NCBI GenBank assembly: GCA_017480425.1
Contig: JAFVAR010000049.1
Span: 1 to 40,638 of the forward strand
Source of the DNA: a bacterium
Lineage (GTDB): Bacteria; Cyanobacteriota; Vampirovibrionia; Gastranaerophilales; Gastranaerophilaceae
Direction of reading: 5' to 3'
Length of the DNA stretch: 40,638 bases
Part shown: piece after piece, positions 1 to 8,317 of the stretch
How positions within the stretch are numbered: position 1 is the first letter of the stretch
Layout of the letters: the number at the start of each line of letters is the position of its first letter
Program-made: the position numbers and the translations under genes
The notes under the pieces: generated by a model
What the model saw: only the letters and a program-made list of their open reading frames with translations
The model's database searches: none
Told to the model about the DNA's origin: nothing

Positions 1-141
1 TATGATGACAGAATTTCAGAAGCACCTGTAAACACTCCGGTAGCATTCGCAGCAGATTTGGATGACGATGAAGACGGAACACCAATCAGAAAGAATGTAG
101 ACGGATCTGTAACAGTCGTAAGAGCAGTACCGATGATGTAA
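1..141 (+). CDS. C-terminal end of a tagged exported protein (partial)
   Basis: Only the last 46 codons are inside the window; the 5' part lies to the left. The reading frame runs from base 1 to a TAA at 139-141. The translated end contains PVAFAADLDDDEDG followed by PIRKNVDGSVTVV. This matches the end of the next gene (TAFAADLDDEDAS, then PVRQNVDGSVTIL), so the missing part is probably a similar secreted, TPS-type protein. A strong terminator follows directly. The function of the tag is unknown; its acidic linker and conserved end suggest a shared secretion or surface-attachment role, which is inference. Confidence 0.7.
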   Translation, partial: YDDRISEAPVNTPVAFAADLDDDEDGTPIRKNVDGSVTVVRAVPMM

Positions 142-160
142 AAGCTAAAAATCAATATTT

Positions 161-191
161 AAGAGGGTCGCTTGCAAAGCGACCCTCTTTT
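161..191 (+). terminator. Rho-independent terminator
   Basis: An 11-bp GC-containing stem (161-171 with 179-189) closes a 7-base loop and runs into a T tract. It ends the truncated first gene and separates it from the next gene of the tandem set. Confidence 0.85.
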
Positions 192-324
192 GTGCTATAT
201 TTGATTTGAGGATTTAGGAATTTGTAAATTTTTGTAAAAGTTTTAAAAATTTACGCAATTTTAAAAAATAGAAATACTTTATTTAACATGTAAGTGTTGA
301 AATAGTATAGACGAGGAATTAAAA

Positions 325-2340
325 ATGAAAAACATCAAAAAAACGTTATCAGCTTTAGTTTTATCAGCAGCAGTTTTAGCTACAGCACAAGTTGCGCATG
401 CAGCAATGGATACAGGATTAGGAGCTGGTCTTGGTGGTGCTGTTATTGGTGATACAACCGGCGGATTCCAAGGTTTGACAACAGGAAACGGAAGCGCAGA
501 TTTGAACTTTACCGGTGATAGCTGGGTAAAATGGAATTCTTTGAACTTAAATAGTGGTGAAACACTTAACTTCAATGCAGTGGATGGTGCTTCCGGGTTG
601 ACAATTCTGAATACGGTACGCGGCGGAATGTCAGAAATCCATGGTAATATTAATGCAAATGACGGTATTGCGAAATTAATTATTTCAAATCCGAACGGTA
701 TGTTGTTCGATGGCTGTCATTTTACTGTAGCAGGGGATTTATTGCTTACTGCAGATCCTATGAAAGCTACTTTTGATGAAAGTGGCAACATTAATGCTCA
801 GACATACGAACCTTCTCGTGTTCATAATTATTACTACAAAGAAATTAAAATAAAAAATTCAGACTTTAATGTAGGCGGAGAATACAGTATTGTAGCACCG
901 GTTATTAACATCAGTGATACTCATGTAAAAGTTGGTGCAGCAGGATTCAAACTTACAACAACAAACGGTCAAGACTACGTTGCAATGAGAATAGGTGAAG
1001 ACGGTTCAATTGTATCAGGCAGAACATTGTCAATGGGCGCAGTTGTAGTTGACGGTGATGTTTATATTACGCAAAACGGAAATGGCGGCGTATATTTCCA
1101 CAATGGCGGTACTTATAATGGTAATGTTACAATAAATTCTGATGATGCTGTAGTTCTAAATAATTTTTCAAATGGTAAAACATTAGACATAAAAGGAAAT
1201 TTAGACGTTAATGCAGACGGTGTTGCTGCCGTATTACATGATGCAGAAGTCGGTGGTCATGTTAATATGACAAATGGCGGTGGATTTATTGATATAGCAA
1301 ATGTCAATGTTGCAGAGGATATGAATCTTTCTACGGCAAATGTAACTTCAGAAAACCAAAACGGTTATAAGCATATCATAAGAGTTCACGGTAATAATAC
1401 AATTGGCGGTAATTTAGCAATGGAAGCTAAAGATAATATCCAAATCGGTAACTATGATGGCGGCAAGTTAACAGTTGAAGGAAACTTAACTGCTCATGCT
1501 CAAGACGGTCACGTCGCAGTTACATCTGATACTTCAGCAAAAAATATTGTTTTAAGATCAGACAATTTGAATATTTTAACTGATGGTAAAGCAGTTCTCG
1601 ATGCAGATACTTATGAATTCTATTCAAAAGGATACATTGGTGGTTTAACTACATATCAAGGTCATACATTGAAAGAAATTGTAGACGGATATATATTTGT
1701 ACCTGAAACTGCATACTTAACAAGCACTCCGATGATTATAACAGGCGGTACAATTACAAATATTGTAACTCCGGGTAATGTTAATATTAAATCATTAGGT
1801 GATTTAACGGTAACAAATGCAACAGTTAATGATGCAATATTGACAGCAACAGGCAGCACATTGGATATTTCAAGCGAAAATATTCACGCTCACAATATCT
1901 GGGTCGGTAAAGGTACGGATAACTTAAAGATAGCACTTGATAGCAGAGACTTTGATGTAATTTTCAACTCTATAAGAAGTGGAGCTGACAGAGTTACAAA
2001 AATAAGCGGTGATCAGAAAGTTGACTACGAATTGGCAAACTCAGCAACAGGTTTAAACATTCCTGTAAATGGTGAAAGAGAAAACGGAACAGTATATGTA
2101 ATAGCACCTACAACTCCGGAACCTCACGAAGGAAGTCTTGCTCCTTCTACAAATGCACCATCTGAAGAAAGTGCAAAACTTTTAAGAAATGTAGTTCAAG
2201 ATGACGTTCTTGCAAGTGCTCAAGAATCAGTTCCGACAGCATTCGCTGCAGACCTTGATGACGAAGATGCAAGTGCTCCTGTAAGACAAAATGTTGATGG
2301 TTCTGTAACAATTCTTAAATCATTCGCAATAGGTAAATAA
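325..2340 (+). CDS. Two-partner-secretion (haemagglutinin-type) exoprotein
   Basis: This 671-residue protein is predicted to be exported and held at or released from the cell surface. Residues 1-26 form a Sec signal peptide (basic start, hydrophobic core, AHA-A cleavage site). Residues about 30-190 match the TPS/filamentous-haemagglutinin N-terminal domain: NLNSGETLNF, then an asparagine/glycine-rich beta-helix stretch with the NPNG signature at 122-125. The rest is a repetitive beta-helix-like region rich in G, N, V and T, with no cysteine-rich or enzymatic motif seen. The last about 45 residues are an acidic linker plus the tag PVRQNVDGSVTIL, shared with both neighbours. The start has an upstream GAGGAA sequence and its own promoter region, and a terminator follows, so it is probably monocistronic. 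No TpsB transporter gene is in the window. At 671 residues it is short for this class, where many members exceed 1000. Confidence 0.8.
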   Translation: MKNIKKTLSALVLSAAVLATAQVAHAAMDTGLGAGLGGAVIGDTTGGFQGLTTGNGSADLNFTGDSWVKWNSLNLNSGETLNFNAVDGASGLTILNTVRGGMSEIHGNINANDGIAKLIISNPNGMLFDGCHFTVAGDLLLTADPMKATFDESGNINAQTYEPSRVHNYYYKEIKIKNSDFNVGGEYSIVAPVINISDTHVKVGAAGFKLTTTNGQDYVAMRIGEDGSIVSGRTLSMGAVVVDGDVYITQNGNGGVYFHNGGTYNGNVTINSDDAVVLNNFSNGKTLDIKGNLDVNADGVAAVLHDAEVGGHVNMTNGGGFIDIANVNVAEDMNLSTANVTSENQNGYKHIIRVHGNNTIGGNLAMEAKDNIQIGNYDGGKLTVEGNLTAHAQDGHVAVTSDTSAKNIVLRSDNLNILTDGKAVLDADTYEFYSKGYIGGLTTYQGHTLKEIVDGYIFVPETAYLTSTPMIITGGTITNIVTPGNVNIKSLGDLTVTNATVNDAILTATGSTLDISSENIHAHNIWVGKGTDNLKIALDSRDFDVIFNSIRSGADRVTKISGDQKVDYELANSATGLNIPVNGERENGTVYVIAPTTPEPHEGSLAPSTNAPSEESAKLLRNVVQDDVLASAQESVPTAFAADLDDEDASAPVRQNVDGSVTILKSFAIGK

Positions 2341-2360
2341 TAAAGAATAACACAATAAAG

Positions 2361-2394
2361 AAAAGAGGATGATGAAAATCATCCTCTTTTCTTT
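2361..2394 (+). terminator. Rho-independent terminator
   Basis: A perfect 13-bp stem (2361-2373 with 2378-2390) with a GAAA tetraloop is followed by T-rich sequence. It ends the TPS-type exoprotein gene. Confidence 0.9.
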
Positions 2395-2584
2395 TGAAAA
2401 AAAATAATTAAAAAATAAGATGTAAAAAACGCACACGAAAAAATGTAAAGATTTGTAACAAAAAATTGAAAACGTGAAATTTTATAATTTTTAAATACTT
2501 TATATATATATCCAAAGTAAACCGAGGTATATGAGAACATCAAATATAAAAAGATGTAAGTGTAAAAACATAGGAGTATATAGT

Positions 2585-3718
2585 ATGAAAAATTCAAAAC
2601 AACCAAAAATTTTAGTATTAGCAGCATTAATGTTAGCATCAACTCCATTTGTAGCAGCATCTCCTTTAGCAGGTGTAGCTGATTCAGCAGCAGCAACTTT
2701 TGTAAACAGTGCTCAAGCAGCAGCAGTAAATTCTGTTACAAGTCAAGCAGTCAGGGATATTTCAGCAGCTGCAGCAAAAGATGTTCGTGTTAATGGTATT
2801 ACTGATTGTGTAATGCCTCCTGTAAAAGGATTAGAACCATGGCGTGCAAATCTTGGTGATGCAATAAAAATAAAAATAGATACTGCAGCAGAAAAACAAT
2901 TTGCTGAAAGATTAAATGGTATATCAACAAACCAACCATATACTACAACATTACCTGACGGAACAACTGTAATAGTACCGAATCCTGGTCCTGGCGGATG
3001 CGTAGTACCTCCTGTTCCAAATCCGGGTAGTGATCCAAGACGTCATGTAGGTGACTTAAGTGCAAGAGCAACCGAAAATGCTGCAATTGCAAGAGAAAGT
3101 ATTGATGCAGCAAGTTCGACAACCTATCCCCCATATACAACAACTTTGCCTGATGGTACAGTAATTGAAATTCCAAATCCTGGTCCTGGCGGATGTGTAA
3201 TGCCTCCAGTTCCAAATCCTAACGGAAATGGAAAGGTAAGACCTGGGTATGTTGGTGATAAAGTCAACGGCGAAGCATTAAACGGCGGTGCTCTGACAAG
3301 ATTGGGCGATGAACCAACCGGCGGAAATGATAATCCAGGAGACAATCCAGGTAATAATCCGGGCAACGGTGGATTAACTACAGTAGACCACGAATATCAC
3401 GGACATTATACAGGTGTTGATGCAACAAAAATGAACGGCGAAGCATTAAACGGCGGTGCTCTGACAAGATTGGGCGATGATACAATCGACGGAAATGGTA
3501 GCAACAATGGCAGCCAAAATACAAATAGCGGTATAAATGGTGAAGACCAAAGAATGTTAAAAGATGTTATCAACGACGAAGTTGATTTATCCGAAGGTGA
3601 AGCTTCAACTGGCTATGCATATGACGATTCAGCAGATGGTGAATTAGAAAGAAAACCGGTTCGCAAGAACGTTGATGGTTCAATCACAATAGTAAAAAAA
3701 TTTAGATTACTAAAATAA
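2585..3718 (+). CDS. Secreted proline/glycine-rich repeat protein with shared C-terminal tag
   Basis: This 377-residue exported protein matches no family I recognise. The start at 2585 is chosen because AGGAG lies 8 nt upstream and a clean signal peptide (MKNSKQPKILVLAALMLAS..., cleavage near VAA-SP) begins there; a longer frame from 2531 adds 18 residues in front of it. The mature part carries two diverged blocks of the form YTTTLPDGT...PNPGPGGCV[VM]PPVPNP, and two copies of NGEALNGGALTRLGD encoded by an exact 47-bp DNA repeat. Between them are glycine/asparagine linkers (NPGDNPGNNPGN). It lacks the TPS domain of its upstream neighbour but ends with the same tag (KPVRKNVDGSITIV). Export is well supported; the function is unknown. 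Confidence 0.75.
   Translation: MKNSKQPKILVLAALMLASTPFVAASPLAGVADSAAATFVNSAQAAAVNSVTSQAVRDISAAAAKDVRVNGITDCVMPPVKGLEPWRANLGDAIKIKIDTAAEKQFAERLNGISTNQPYTTTLPDGTTVIVPNPGPGGCVVPPVPNPGSDPRRHVGDLSARATENAAIARESIDAASSTTYPPYTTTLPDGTVIEIPNPGPGGCVMPPVPNPNGNGKVRPGYVGDKVNGEALNGGALTRLGDEPTGGNDNPGDNPGNNPGNGGLTTVDHEYHGHYTGVDATKMNGEALNGGALTRLGDDTIDGNGSNNGSQNTNSGINGEDQRMLKDVINDEVDLSEGEASTGYAYDDSADGELERKPVRKNVDGSITIVKKFRLLK
3266..3480 (+). repeat. Exact 47-bp direct repeat inside the secreted repeat protein
   Basis: Positions 3266-3312 and 3434-3480 are identical over 47 bases and encode NGEALNGGALTRLGD in the same frame. Identity at the DNA level suggests a recent duplication or ongoing recombination within the gene. 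Confidence 0.9.
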
Positions 3719-3735
3719 AAATTCTAAATATTTTT

Positions 3736-3769
3736 AAAAAGGGTGACTTAGAAATAAGTCACTCTTTTT
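3736..3769 (+). terminator. Rho-independent terminator
   Basis: A 15-bp stem with one G-T pair (3736-3750 with 3755-3769) and a GAAA loop ends in a T run. It terminates the third gene of the tandem exported set. Confidence 0.88.
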
Positions 3770-3775
3770 GTTTGG

Positions 3776-3784
3776 TGGTATAAT
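3776..3784 (+). promoter_or_regulatory. Extended -10 promoter for the ATP-grasp gene
   Basis: TGGTATAAT fits the TGnTATAAT extended -10 consensus. It lies just after the preceding terminator and 22 nt before the ATG at 3807. No good -35 is visible, as expected for an extended -10 promoter. Confidence 0.6.
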
Positions 3785-3806
3785 TTAAATATAATTAGGA
3801 GAGAAC

Positions 3807-4967
3807 ATGTTCATAGTAGAAAAGCCGTACGCATCTGAGTTTTTAATAGATACAATTGTTCAAAATGACTTACCGGTTTTGGATAATAAGGCCGTAAGAG
3901 ATGCCGCATTTGAAGATGGGGCACTTGATATTATTCCGTCAGATGATGCAAGAGATTATTATTTAACTCAAGAATATCCCCTGATTTATTCAAATTCTGA
4001 AAATGCAATTAGCTGGGTTTTGGAAAATTTACCGGAATCAAACTTAGCGTCATATATTAAGTTTTGTAAGAATAAAATTGAATTTCGTGAGGCAATAAAA
4101 GATATTTATCCTGATTTTTATTTTGAATCGGTGGAATATGAAGAGTTAAAAAAACTTGATGCAAGAAATTTAAGGTATCCTTTTGTAATTAAACCTGCAG
4201 TAGGTTTTTTGAGTTTTGGAGTTCACGCTGTTCGTGACCAAAATGATTGGAAAGATGTTCTTTCAAGAGTAACAAAAGAAATGAAGGATGCAGAATCAAT
4301 GTATCCTGAAAATGTTGTAAATTCATCTAAATTTATTTTGGAAGAAATGATTGAAGGTGAAGAGTATGCAATAGATGCTTATTTTGACAGAAATGGTGAG
4401 CCTGTAATATTAAATATATTTCAACATCCTTTCGTTAATGAACAGGACGTTAGCGACAGGATATATCTAATGTCAACAGGTATTATGATCCGTTATATGG
4501 CAAAATTTGCGCTCCTTTTAAGACAAATAGGAGAATTGAAAAATATCCGAAACTTTCCTCTACACATGGAAGTTCGTGTTACAAAAGATGAAAAAATTAT
4601 TCCGATAGAAATAAATCCTATGCGTTTTGCGGGATGGTGTACAACAGATGTTGCAAAATACGCTTGGGGAATAAATGTTTATGAACATTTCTATTTCCAG
4701 AAAAGGCCTGATTGGACAAAAATACTTTCCGGAGCAGGACGTGACACGTTTTATTTTTCTATGGCTGAAGTTCCGGCTGGCACTGATAGAAATACAATCA
4801 ACAAATTTGACTACGAATCTTTTCTTTCAAATTATTCAAATGTATTAGAAGTCAGAAGAATCAACCCCAAAAATAATCCGCTGTTTGCAATTATTTTCGG
4901 CTCAACAGATTCGCAGGAGGAAATTCAAAAGATATTAAGTCTTAAAACTTCAATTTATGTTGATTAA
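3807..4967 (+). CDS. ATP-grasp domain protein
   Basis: This 386-residue protein probably ligates an acid to an amine or thiol using ATP; the substrate cannot be read from the sequence. The ATP-grasp core spans residues about 110-310. It includes the nucleotide-binding lysine in FVIKPAVGFLSFG (K129), the segment FILEEMIEGEEYAID, and the metal-binding EINPMRF (E268). The N-terminal 100 residues would be the pre-ATP-grasp fold and the C-terminal 70 residues are unassigned. The start has GGAGA 7-11 nt upstream. uvrC follows after 18 nt but appears to have its own -10 box, so co-transcription is possible rather than certain. Biotin carboxylase-like and carbamoyl-phosphate synthase-like ATP-grasp relatives are alternatives within the same fold. 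Confidence 0.75.
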   Translation: MFIVEKPYASEFLIDTIVQNDLPVLDNKAVRDAAFEDGALDIIPSDDARDYYLTQEYPLIYSNSENAISWVLENLPESNLASYIKFCKNKIEFREAIKDIYPDFYFESVEYEELKKLDARNLRYPFVIKPAVGFLSFGVHAVRDQNDWKDVLSRVTKEMKDAESMYPENVVNSSKFILEEMIEGEEYAIDAYFDRNGEPVILNIFQHPFVNEQDVSDRIYLMSTGIMIRYMAKFALLLRQIGELKNIRNFPLHMEVRVTKDEKIIPIEINPMRFAGWCTTDVAKYAWGINVYEHFYFQKRPDWTKILSGAGRDTFYFSMAEVPAGTDRNTINKFDYESFLSNYSNVLEVRRINPKNNPLFAIIFGSTDSQEEIQKILSLKTSIYVD

Positions 4968-4972
4968 TAGTG

Positions 4973-4978
4973 TATAAT
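4973..4978 (+). promoter_or_regulatory. -10 box directly in front of uvrC
   Basis: A perfect TATAAT ends 7 nt before the uvrC ATG at 4986, and no Shine-Dalgarno sequence is present between them. Transcription would start at or next to the start codon. No convincing -35 is seen. Confidence 0.45.
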
Positions 4979-4985
4979 TATATTG

Positions 4986-6656
4986 ATGAACGATAAATTA
5001 AGAGAAACAATAAAACTGATTCCGAATCAGCCGGGATGTTATATATATTATAATAAAGATGATGAAATTATATATGTAGGTAAGGCTAAAAATCTAAAAC
5101 GTCGAGTTTACAGTTATTTTCATAAGCAGCACGATAGTGTAAAAGTTACTGTCCTTGTCTCTCAAATTGAGCGTATGGAATATATAATAACTGATTCGGA
5201 AGTAGAGGCTTTAATTCTAGAGTCGCATTTGATAAAAAAACACAAACCCCGTTATAATATATTGCTAAAAGACGATAAAAAATACCCGTATTTCCTAATA
5301 ACAGATGAAGATTTTCCAAGAATTCAAGTTGTAAGAAAAAAGAATTTAAATCCTGATAAGGGTCGTTTTTACGGACCTTATACAGATGTAGGCGCAATGT
5401 ATGCTACTTTGGATTTTTTAAAGAGGTTATTTCCGCTCAAGCAGTGTAAAACCCCAAAGTTTTCAAATCGTCCGTGCCTTTATTATCATATAGGAAAGTG
5501 CCTCGCTCCTTGTCAAGGCAAAGTTACACCTGATGAATATCAAAAGCTTATTAAACAAGTTGAATTATTTTTGAGCGGTAAGCAGACAGAACTTCTTAAG
5601 CAAATACAAATTCAAATGCAAAAATATTCTGAAAATGAGCAGTATGAAAAAGCTGCAAAAATGCGTGACAGCTATAATGATCTTTTGAAAACTTTGGAAC
5701 GACAAAAGGTAGTGTATGAGAATACCAAGCTTAATGAAGATATAATTGCAGTTATTTATGAGGACGGTATTCTTGCAATTGTCATAATGATGATTCGGGA
5801 AGGGCGTTTGATTGATAAAAAAGATTTTACATATTTTGTTGATAATATTGATAAAGCGGAGTATTTTGAAACATTTTTCCGTGACTATTATTCAAGCCTA
5901 AAATTGGAATTTCCCGATAAAATTGTATCAAAAGATTTGGAAGAAGTCGGAAATAAAGAACTTTATCAGGATTGGCTTAAAGTTATTTCAGGAAAAAAGA
6001 TTTCTATAAATTACGGTAACGGTAGAGGTAAGTATGGTGAATTGTATGAACTTGCTCGTAAGAATGCAGTTAATCTACTAGAAAATGCAAAAATAAAAAA
6101 AATGGCGCAAATAAGAGATGATTTTAATGAAGTAGGTTCTTATCTTGCAGAAAAATTGAATTTAACAAATTTCCCAAACAGAATAGAATGCTATGACATA
6201 TCTCATATTCAAGGTACAAATACTGTTGCTTCAATGGTCGTTTTTCAAAACGGATTGCCTAAAAAAACTGCTTATAGGAAGTTTAAAATAAGGATGACAG
6301 AAGGTAAGCCGGATGATTTTTTATCAATGAAGGAAGTTCTCTCAAGAAGGCTCGCTCGTCTTGGAGAACTAAAGTGGGAAAAACCTGACTTGATTATTAT
6401 CGATGGCGGCAAAGGACAATTGTCGAGTGTAATGCAAATTGTAAAAGATATGGGCATTGAAGTAGGCAAAGGCGGAATAGATTTTGTATCGTTGGCAAAA
6501 CGGGAAGAGGAAGTTTTTCTTCCTAATCAATCGGAATCGATACTATTGCCGAGAAATTCCAATGCGCTATATCTCATTCAAAGAATAAGAGATGAGGCTC
6601 ACAGATTCGCAATAACCTACCACAGAGACTTGAGGTCTAAAAAATTAAAATCTTGA
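4986..6656 (+). CDS. uvrC: UvrABC excinuclease subunit C, lacking the C-terminal HhH domain
   Basis: UvrC makes the two incisions beside bulky DNA lesions in nucleotide excision repair, working with UvrA and UvrB. Residues 12-90 are the GIY-YIG nuclease that makes the 3' cut (GCYIYYNKDDEIIYVGKAK). Cysteines at 154, 164, 172 and 176 fit the UvrC metal-binding region. Residues 205-240 form the UVR motif that contacts UvrB. Residues about 399-535 hold the RNase H-like nuclease for the 5' cut (ECYDISH, then LIIIDGGKGQL). The protein ends at 556 with YHRDLRSKKLKS, exactly where relatives continue into tandem helix-hairpin-helix motifs of about 50-60 residues. No HhH-like frame follows the stop. 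The start is ATG 4986; an in-frame TTG one codon upstream is less likely. Identity is secure. Confidence 0.95.
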   Translation: MNDKLRETIKLIPNQPGCYIYYNKDDEIIYVGKAKNLKRRVYSYFHKQHDSVKVTVLVSQIERMEYIITDSEVEALILESHLIKKHKPRYNILLKDDKKYPYFLITDEDFPRIQVVRKKNLNPDKGRFYGPYTDVGAMYATLDFLKRLFPLKQCKTPKFSNRPCLYYHIGKCLAPCQGKVTPDEYQKLIKQVELFLSGKQTELLKQIQIQMQKYSENEQYEKAAKMRDSYNDLLKTLERQKVVYENTKLNEDIIAVIYEDGILAIVIMMIREGRLIDKKDFTYFVDNIDKAEYFETFFRDYYSSLKLEFPDKIVSKDLEEVGNKELYQDWLKVISGKKISINYGNGRGKYGELYELARKNAVNLLENAKIKKMAQIRDDFNEVGSYLAEKLNLTNFPNRIECYDISHIQGTNTVASMVVFQNGLPKKTAYRKFKIRMTEGKPDDFLSMKEVLSRRLARLGELKWEKPDLIIIDGGKGQLSSVMQIVKDMGIEVGKGGIDFVSLAKREEEVFLPNQSESILLPRNSNALYLIQRIRDEAHRFAITYHRDLRSKKLKS

Positions 6657-6726
6657 TTCTGGTTTAACTTCAATGCGCGCATAACAATATTTTTTTGTTA
6701 ATATATCAAGTAAATTAAATATAAGT

Positions 6727-7092
6727 TTAAGCATAGTAGTTTAACCTCTTTCTGTGTTCAAGCCCTTCTGCCTTAGATTTTATAGAGCGGGCTTCTGCTG
6801 CAACCTTGTAGTCTTGAGCGGATGGGTCGGATGGCGCAAGAGCAGCTTTAATTACAGTATTAGCGTGATTTATTGTTTCTTTTGGGTTATCCCTGTTAAG
6901 TGATGGCATTTTTATTGAGACGTGACCGCTTACCGGAATCCCTTCCGAATTTTTTTCAATGACTATTGGTCCGCCTAAAGAACCTGCCGCATTTTTGTGT
7001 GCAAGTTCGTGATTGTAGATTTCTCTATAATTACGCCTGATTAAATCTTGTTTTTGATGGTTTCTTAAAGACGGTATTGTCATGAAATTCAT
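6727..7092 (-). CDS. SprA-related HExxH protein (putative metallopeptidase-like)
   Basis: This 121-residue protein contains the SprA-related family pattern: HELAHKNAAGS (HExxH at residues 28-32), a GPIVIEKNSEGIPVSGHVSI segment, then KAALAPSDPSAQDYKVAAEA. The HExxH motif suggests zinc binding and possibly peptidase activity, but the family's activity is not established as far as I know. The start at 7092 is chosen because AAGGAG lies 8 nt upstream; longer frames from 7098 or 7119 place the Shine-Dalgarno too close or inside the gene. No signal peptide or membrane segment is visible. It sits alone, convergent to uvrC and divergent from fliP. Confidence 0.7.
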   Translation of the reverse strand: MNFMTIPSLRNHQKQDLIRRNYREIYNHELAHKNAAGSLGGPIVIEKNSEGIPVSGHVSIKMPSLNRDNPKETINHANTVIKAALAPSDPSAQDYKVAAEARSIKSKAEGLEHRKRLNYYA

Positions 7093-7172
7093 ACACATAA
7101 CTCCTTCACTCAACCTCATTATAATCTATTTTTTTAAAAATTCAACCCGAATACTACATAAAACTTAATGAT

Positions 7173-7200
7173 TTGCCCAACATGCCACCTGTTTGATACT
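7173..7200 (+). promoter_or_regulatory. Possible promoter of the flagellar export cluster
   Basis: TTGCCC and GATACT are separated by 16 nt, about 50 nt before the fliP ATG at 7251. Both boxes deviate from consensus, so this is tentative. Confidence 0.3.
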
Positions 7201-7250
7201 ATATTATCGGGGGAGAGTAACGATTTTTGTTGATTTTTAAGGAAAGAAAA

Positions 7251-8006
7251 ATGAAAAAAACTAGATTTTGTATATTAGGAATGATTATTGCATTTTTTTG
7301 TGCTATGGTGCCGTCTTATGCAGCAATGACATTCCCTAACATAAACATAGGATTGCAGACTGCAAACACACCGCAGGATTTTACTAATGGGTTGCAAATT
7401 CTTATTTGGTTAACAATTTTAACCCTTGCCCCAAGCATTTTAATTATGGCAACAAGCTTTATAAGGCTTGTAGTTGTATTATCACTTACGAGACAAGCGC
7501 TCGGTGCAGGCAACCTTCCTCCAAATCAAGTTATAACAAGCTTGGCTTTGATTCTGACATTCTTTATTATGGCTCCGACTTTTAATCAAATTAATGAAAC
7601 AGCTTTGCAGCCGTATATGAAAAATCAAATTACTCAGCAAGTGGCTTTAGATAGGGGAATTGTCCCGATAAGAAATTTTATGTTTAAGCAGACACATGAA
7701 AAAGAACTTGCGCTTTTTGTTCGTATGGCAAAGATAGAAAAGCCAAAGACAAGAGAGGATGTTCCGACCTATATACTTTTGCCATCGTTTATATTAAGTG
7801 AATTAAAAACGGCATTTACAATAGGTTTTGTAGTTTATCTTCCGTTTTTGGTTATTGATATTGTAGTTTCGGCAGTTCTTGTATCAATGGGTATGATGTT
7901 TTTGCCTCCGACAATGATTGCACTTCCTTTCAAACTTATAATGTTTGTTATGGTTGACGGATGGTATTTGGTAGTAAAATCGCTTGTCGAAAGCTTTGTG
8001 TCATAA
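7251..8006 (+). CDS. fliP: Flagellar export gate protein FliP
   Basis: FliP forms the core of the flagellar type III export gate together with FliQ and FliR in the inner membrane. The 251-residue protein begins with a cleavable-type signal sequence (ending SYAA), as is typical of FliP. It then shows the conserved SFIRLVVVLSLTRQALGAGNLPPNQV block, FFIMAPTF, the periplasmic loop, and the C-terminal pair of helices with LPFLVIDIVVSAVLVSMGMMFLPP. The start is ATG 7251 with AAGGA 8 nt upstream; a TTG at 7227 would add 8 residues ahead of the signal peptide and is less likely. It is first in a fliP-fliQ-fliR-flhB run. Confidence 0.95.
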   Translation: MKKTRFCILGMIIAFFCAMVPSYAAMTFPNINIGLQTANTPQDFTNGLQILIWLTILTLAPSILIMATSFIRLVVVLSLTRQALGAGNLPPNQVITSLALILTFFIMAPTFNQINETALQPYMKNQITQQVALDRGIVPIRNFMFKQTHEKELALFVRMAKIEKPKTREDVPTYILLPSFILSELKTAFTIGFVVYLPFLVIDIVVSAVLVSMGMMFLPPTMIALPFKLIMFVMVDGWYLVVKSLVESFVS

Positions 8007-8041
8007 ATAAACGGCTTTTTTAGTCTGTTAAGGGGATAAAA

Positions 8042-8317
8042 ATGAATCAGGATATAGTAATAACACTTTTACAAAAAATGTTTATATTGACATTGGAAAT
8101 GTCTGTTCCGATACTTGTTGTTGGCGTAATACTCGGTCTTATAGTCAGTATTTTTCAAACAGTTACGCAGATTCAGGAATCTACTCTAACATTCGTTCCT
8201 AAAATTGTAGGTTGTGTATTACTGCTTATCTTTCTTTTACCTTGGATGTTCAGTGTTTTTCTTACAACTGTAAATGAATTTATGGATATGATTCCGCAAT
8301 TAATCGGGGTTGTATGA
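8042..8317 (+). CDS. fliQ: Flagellar export gate protein FliQ
   Basis: This 91-residue protein has two membrane helices and the usual FliQ length. The conserved segment GLIVSIFQTVTQIQESTLTFVPKI lies near the middle. An AAGGGG Shine-Dalgarno precedes the ATG. The TGA stop overlaps the fliR start (ATGA), indicating translational coupling. Confidence 0.94.
   Translation: MNQDIVITLLQKMFILTLEMSVPILVVGVILGLIVSIFQTVTQIQESTLTFVPKIVGCVLLLIFLLPWMFSVFLTTVNEFMDMIPQLIGVV

Noticed and set aside
2379..2696. Minus-strand leucine-rich frame antisense to the signal peptide region of the secreted repeat protein
   Set aside because: It is a low-complexity shadow of AT-rich DNA and alanine codons on the other strand, with no start signal.
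6682..6700. AT-only hairpin between uvrC and the SprA-related gene as a terminator
   Set aside because: The stem is short and has almost no G-C pairs, so I do not call it.
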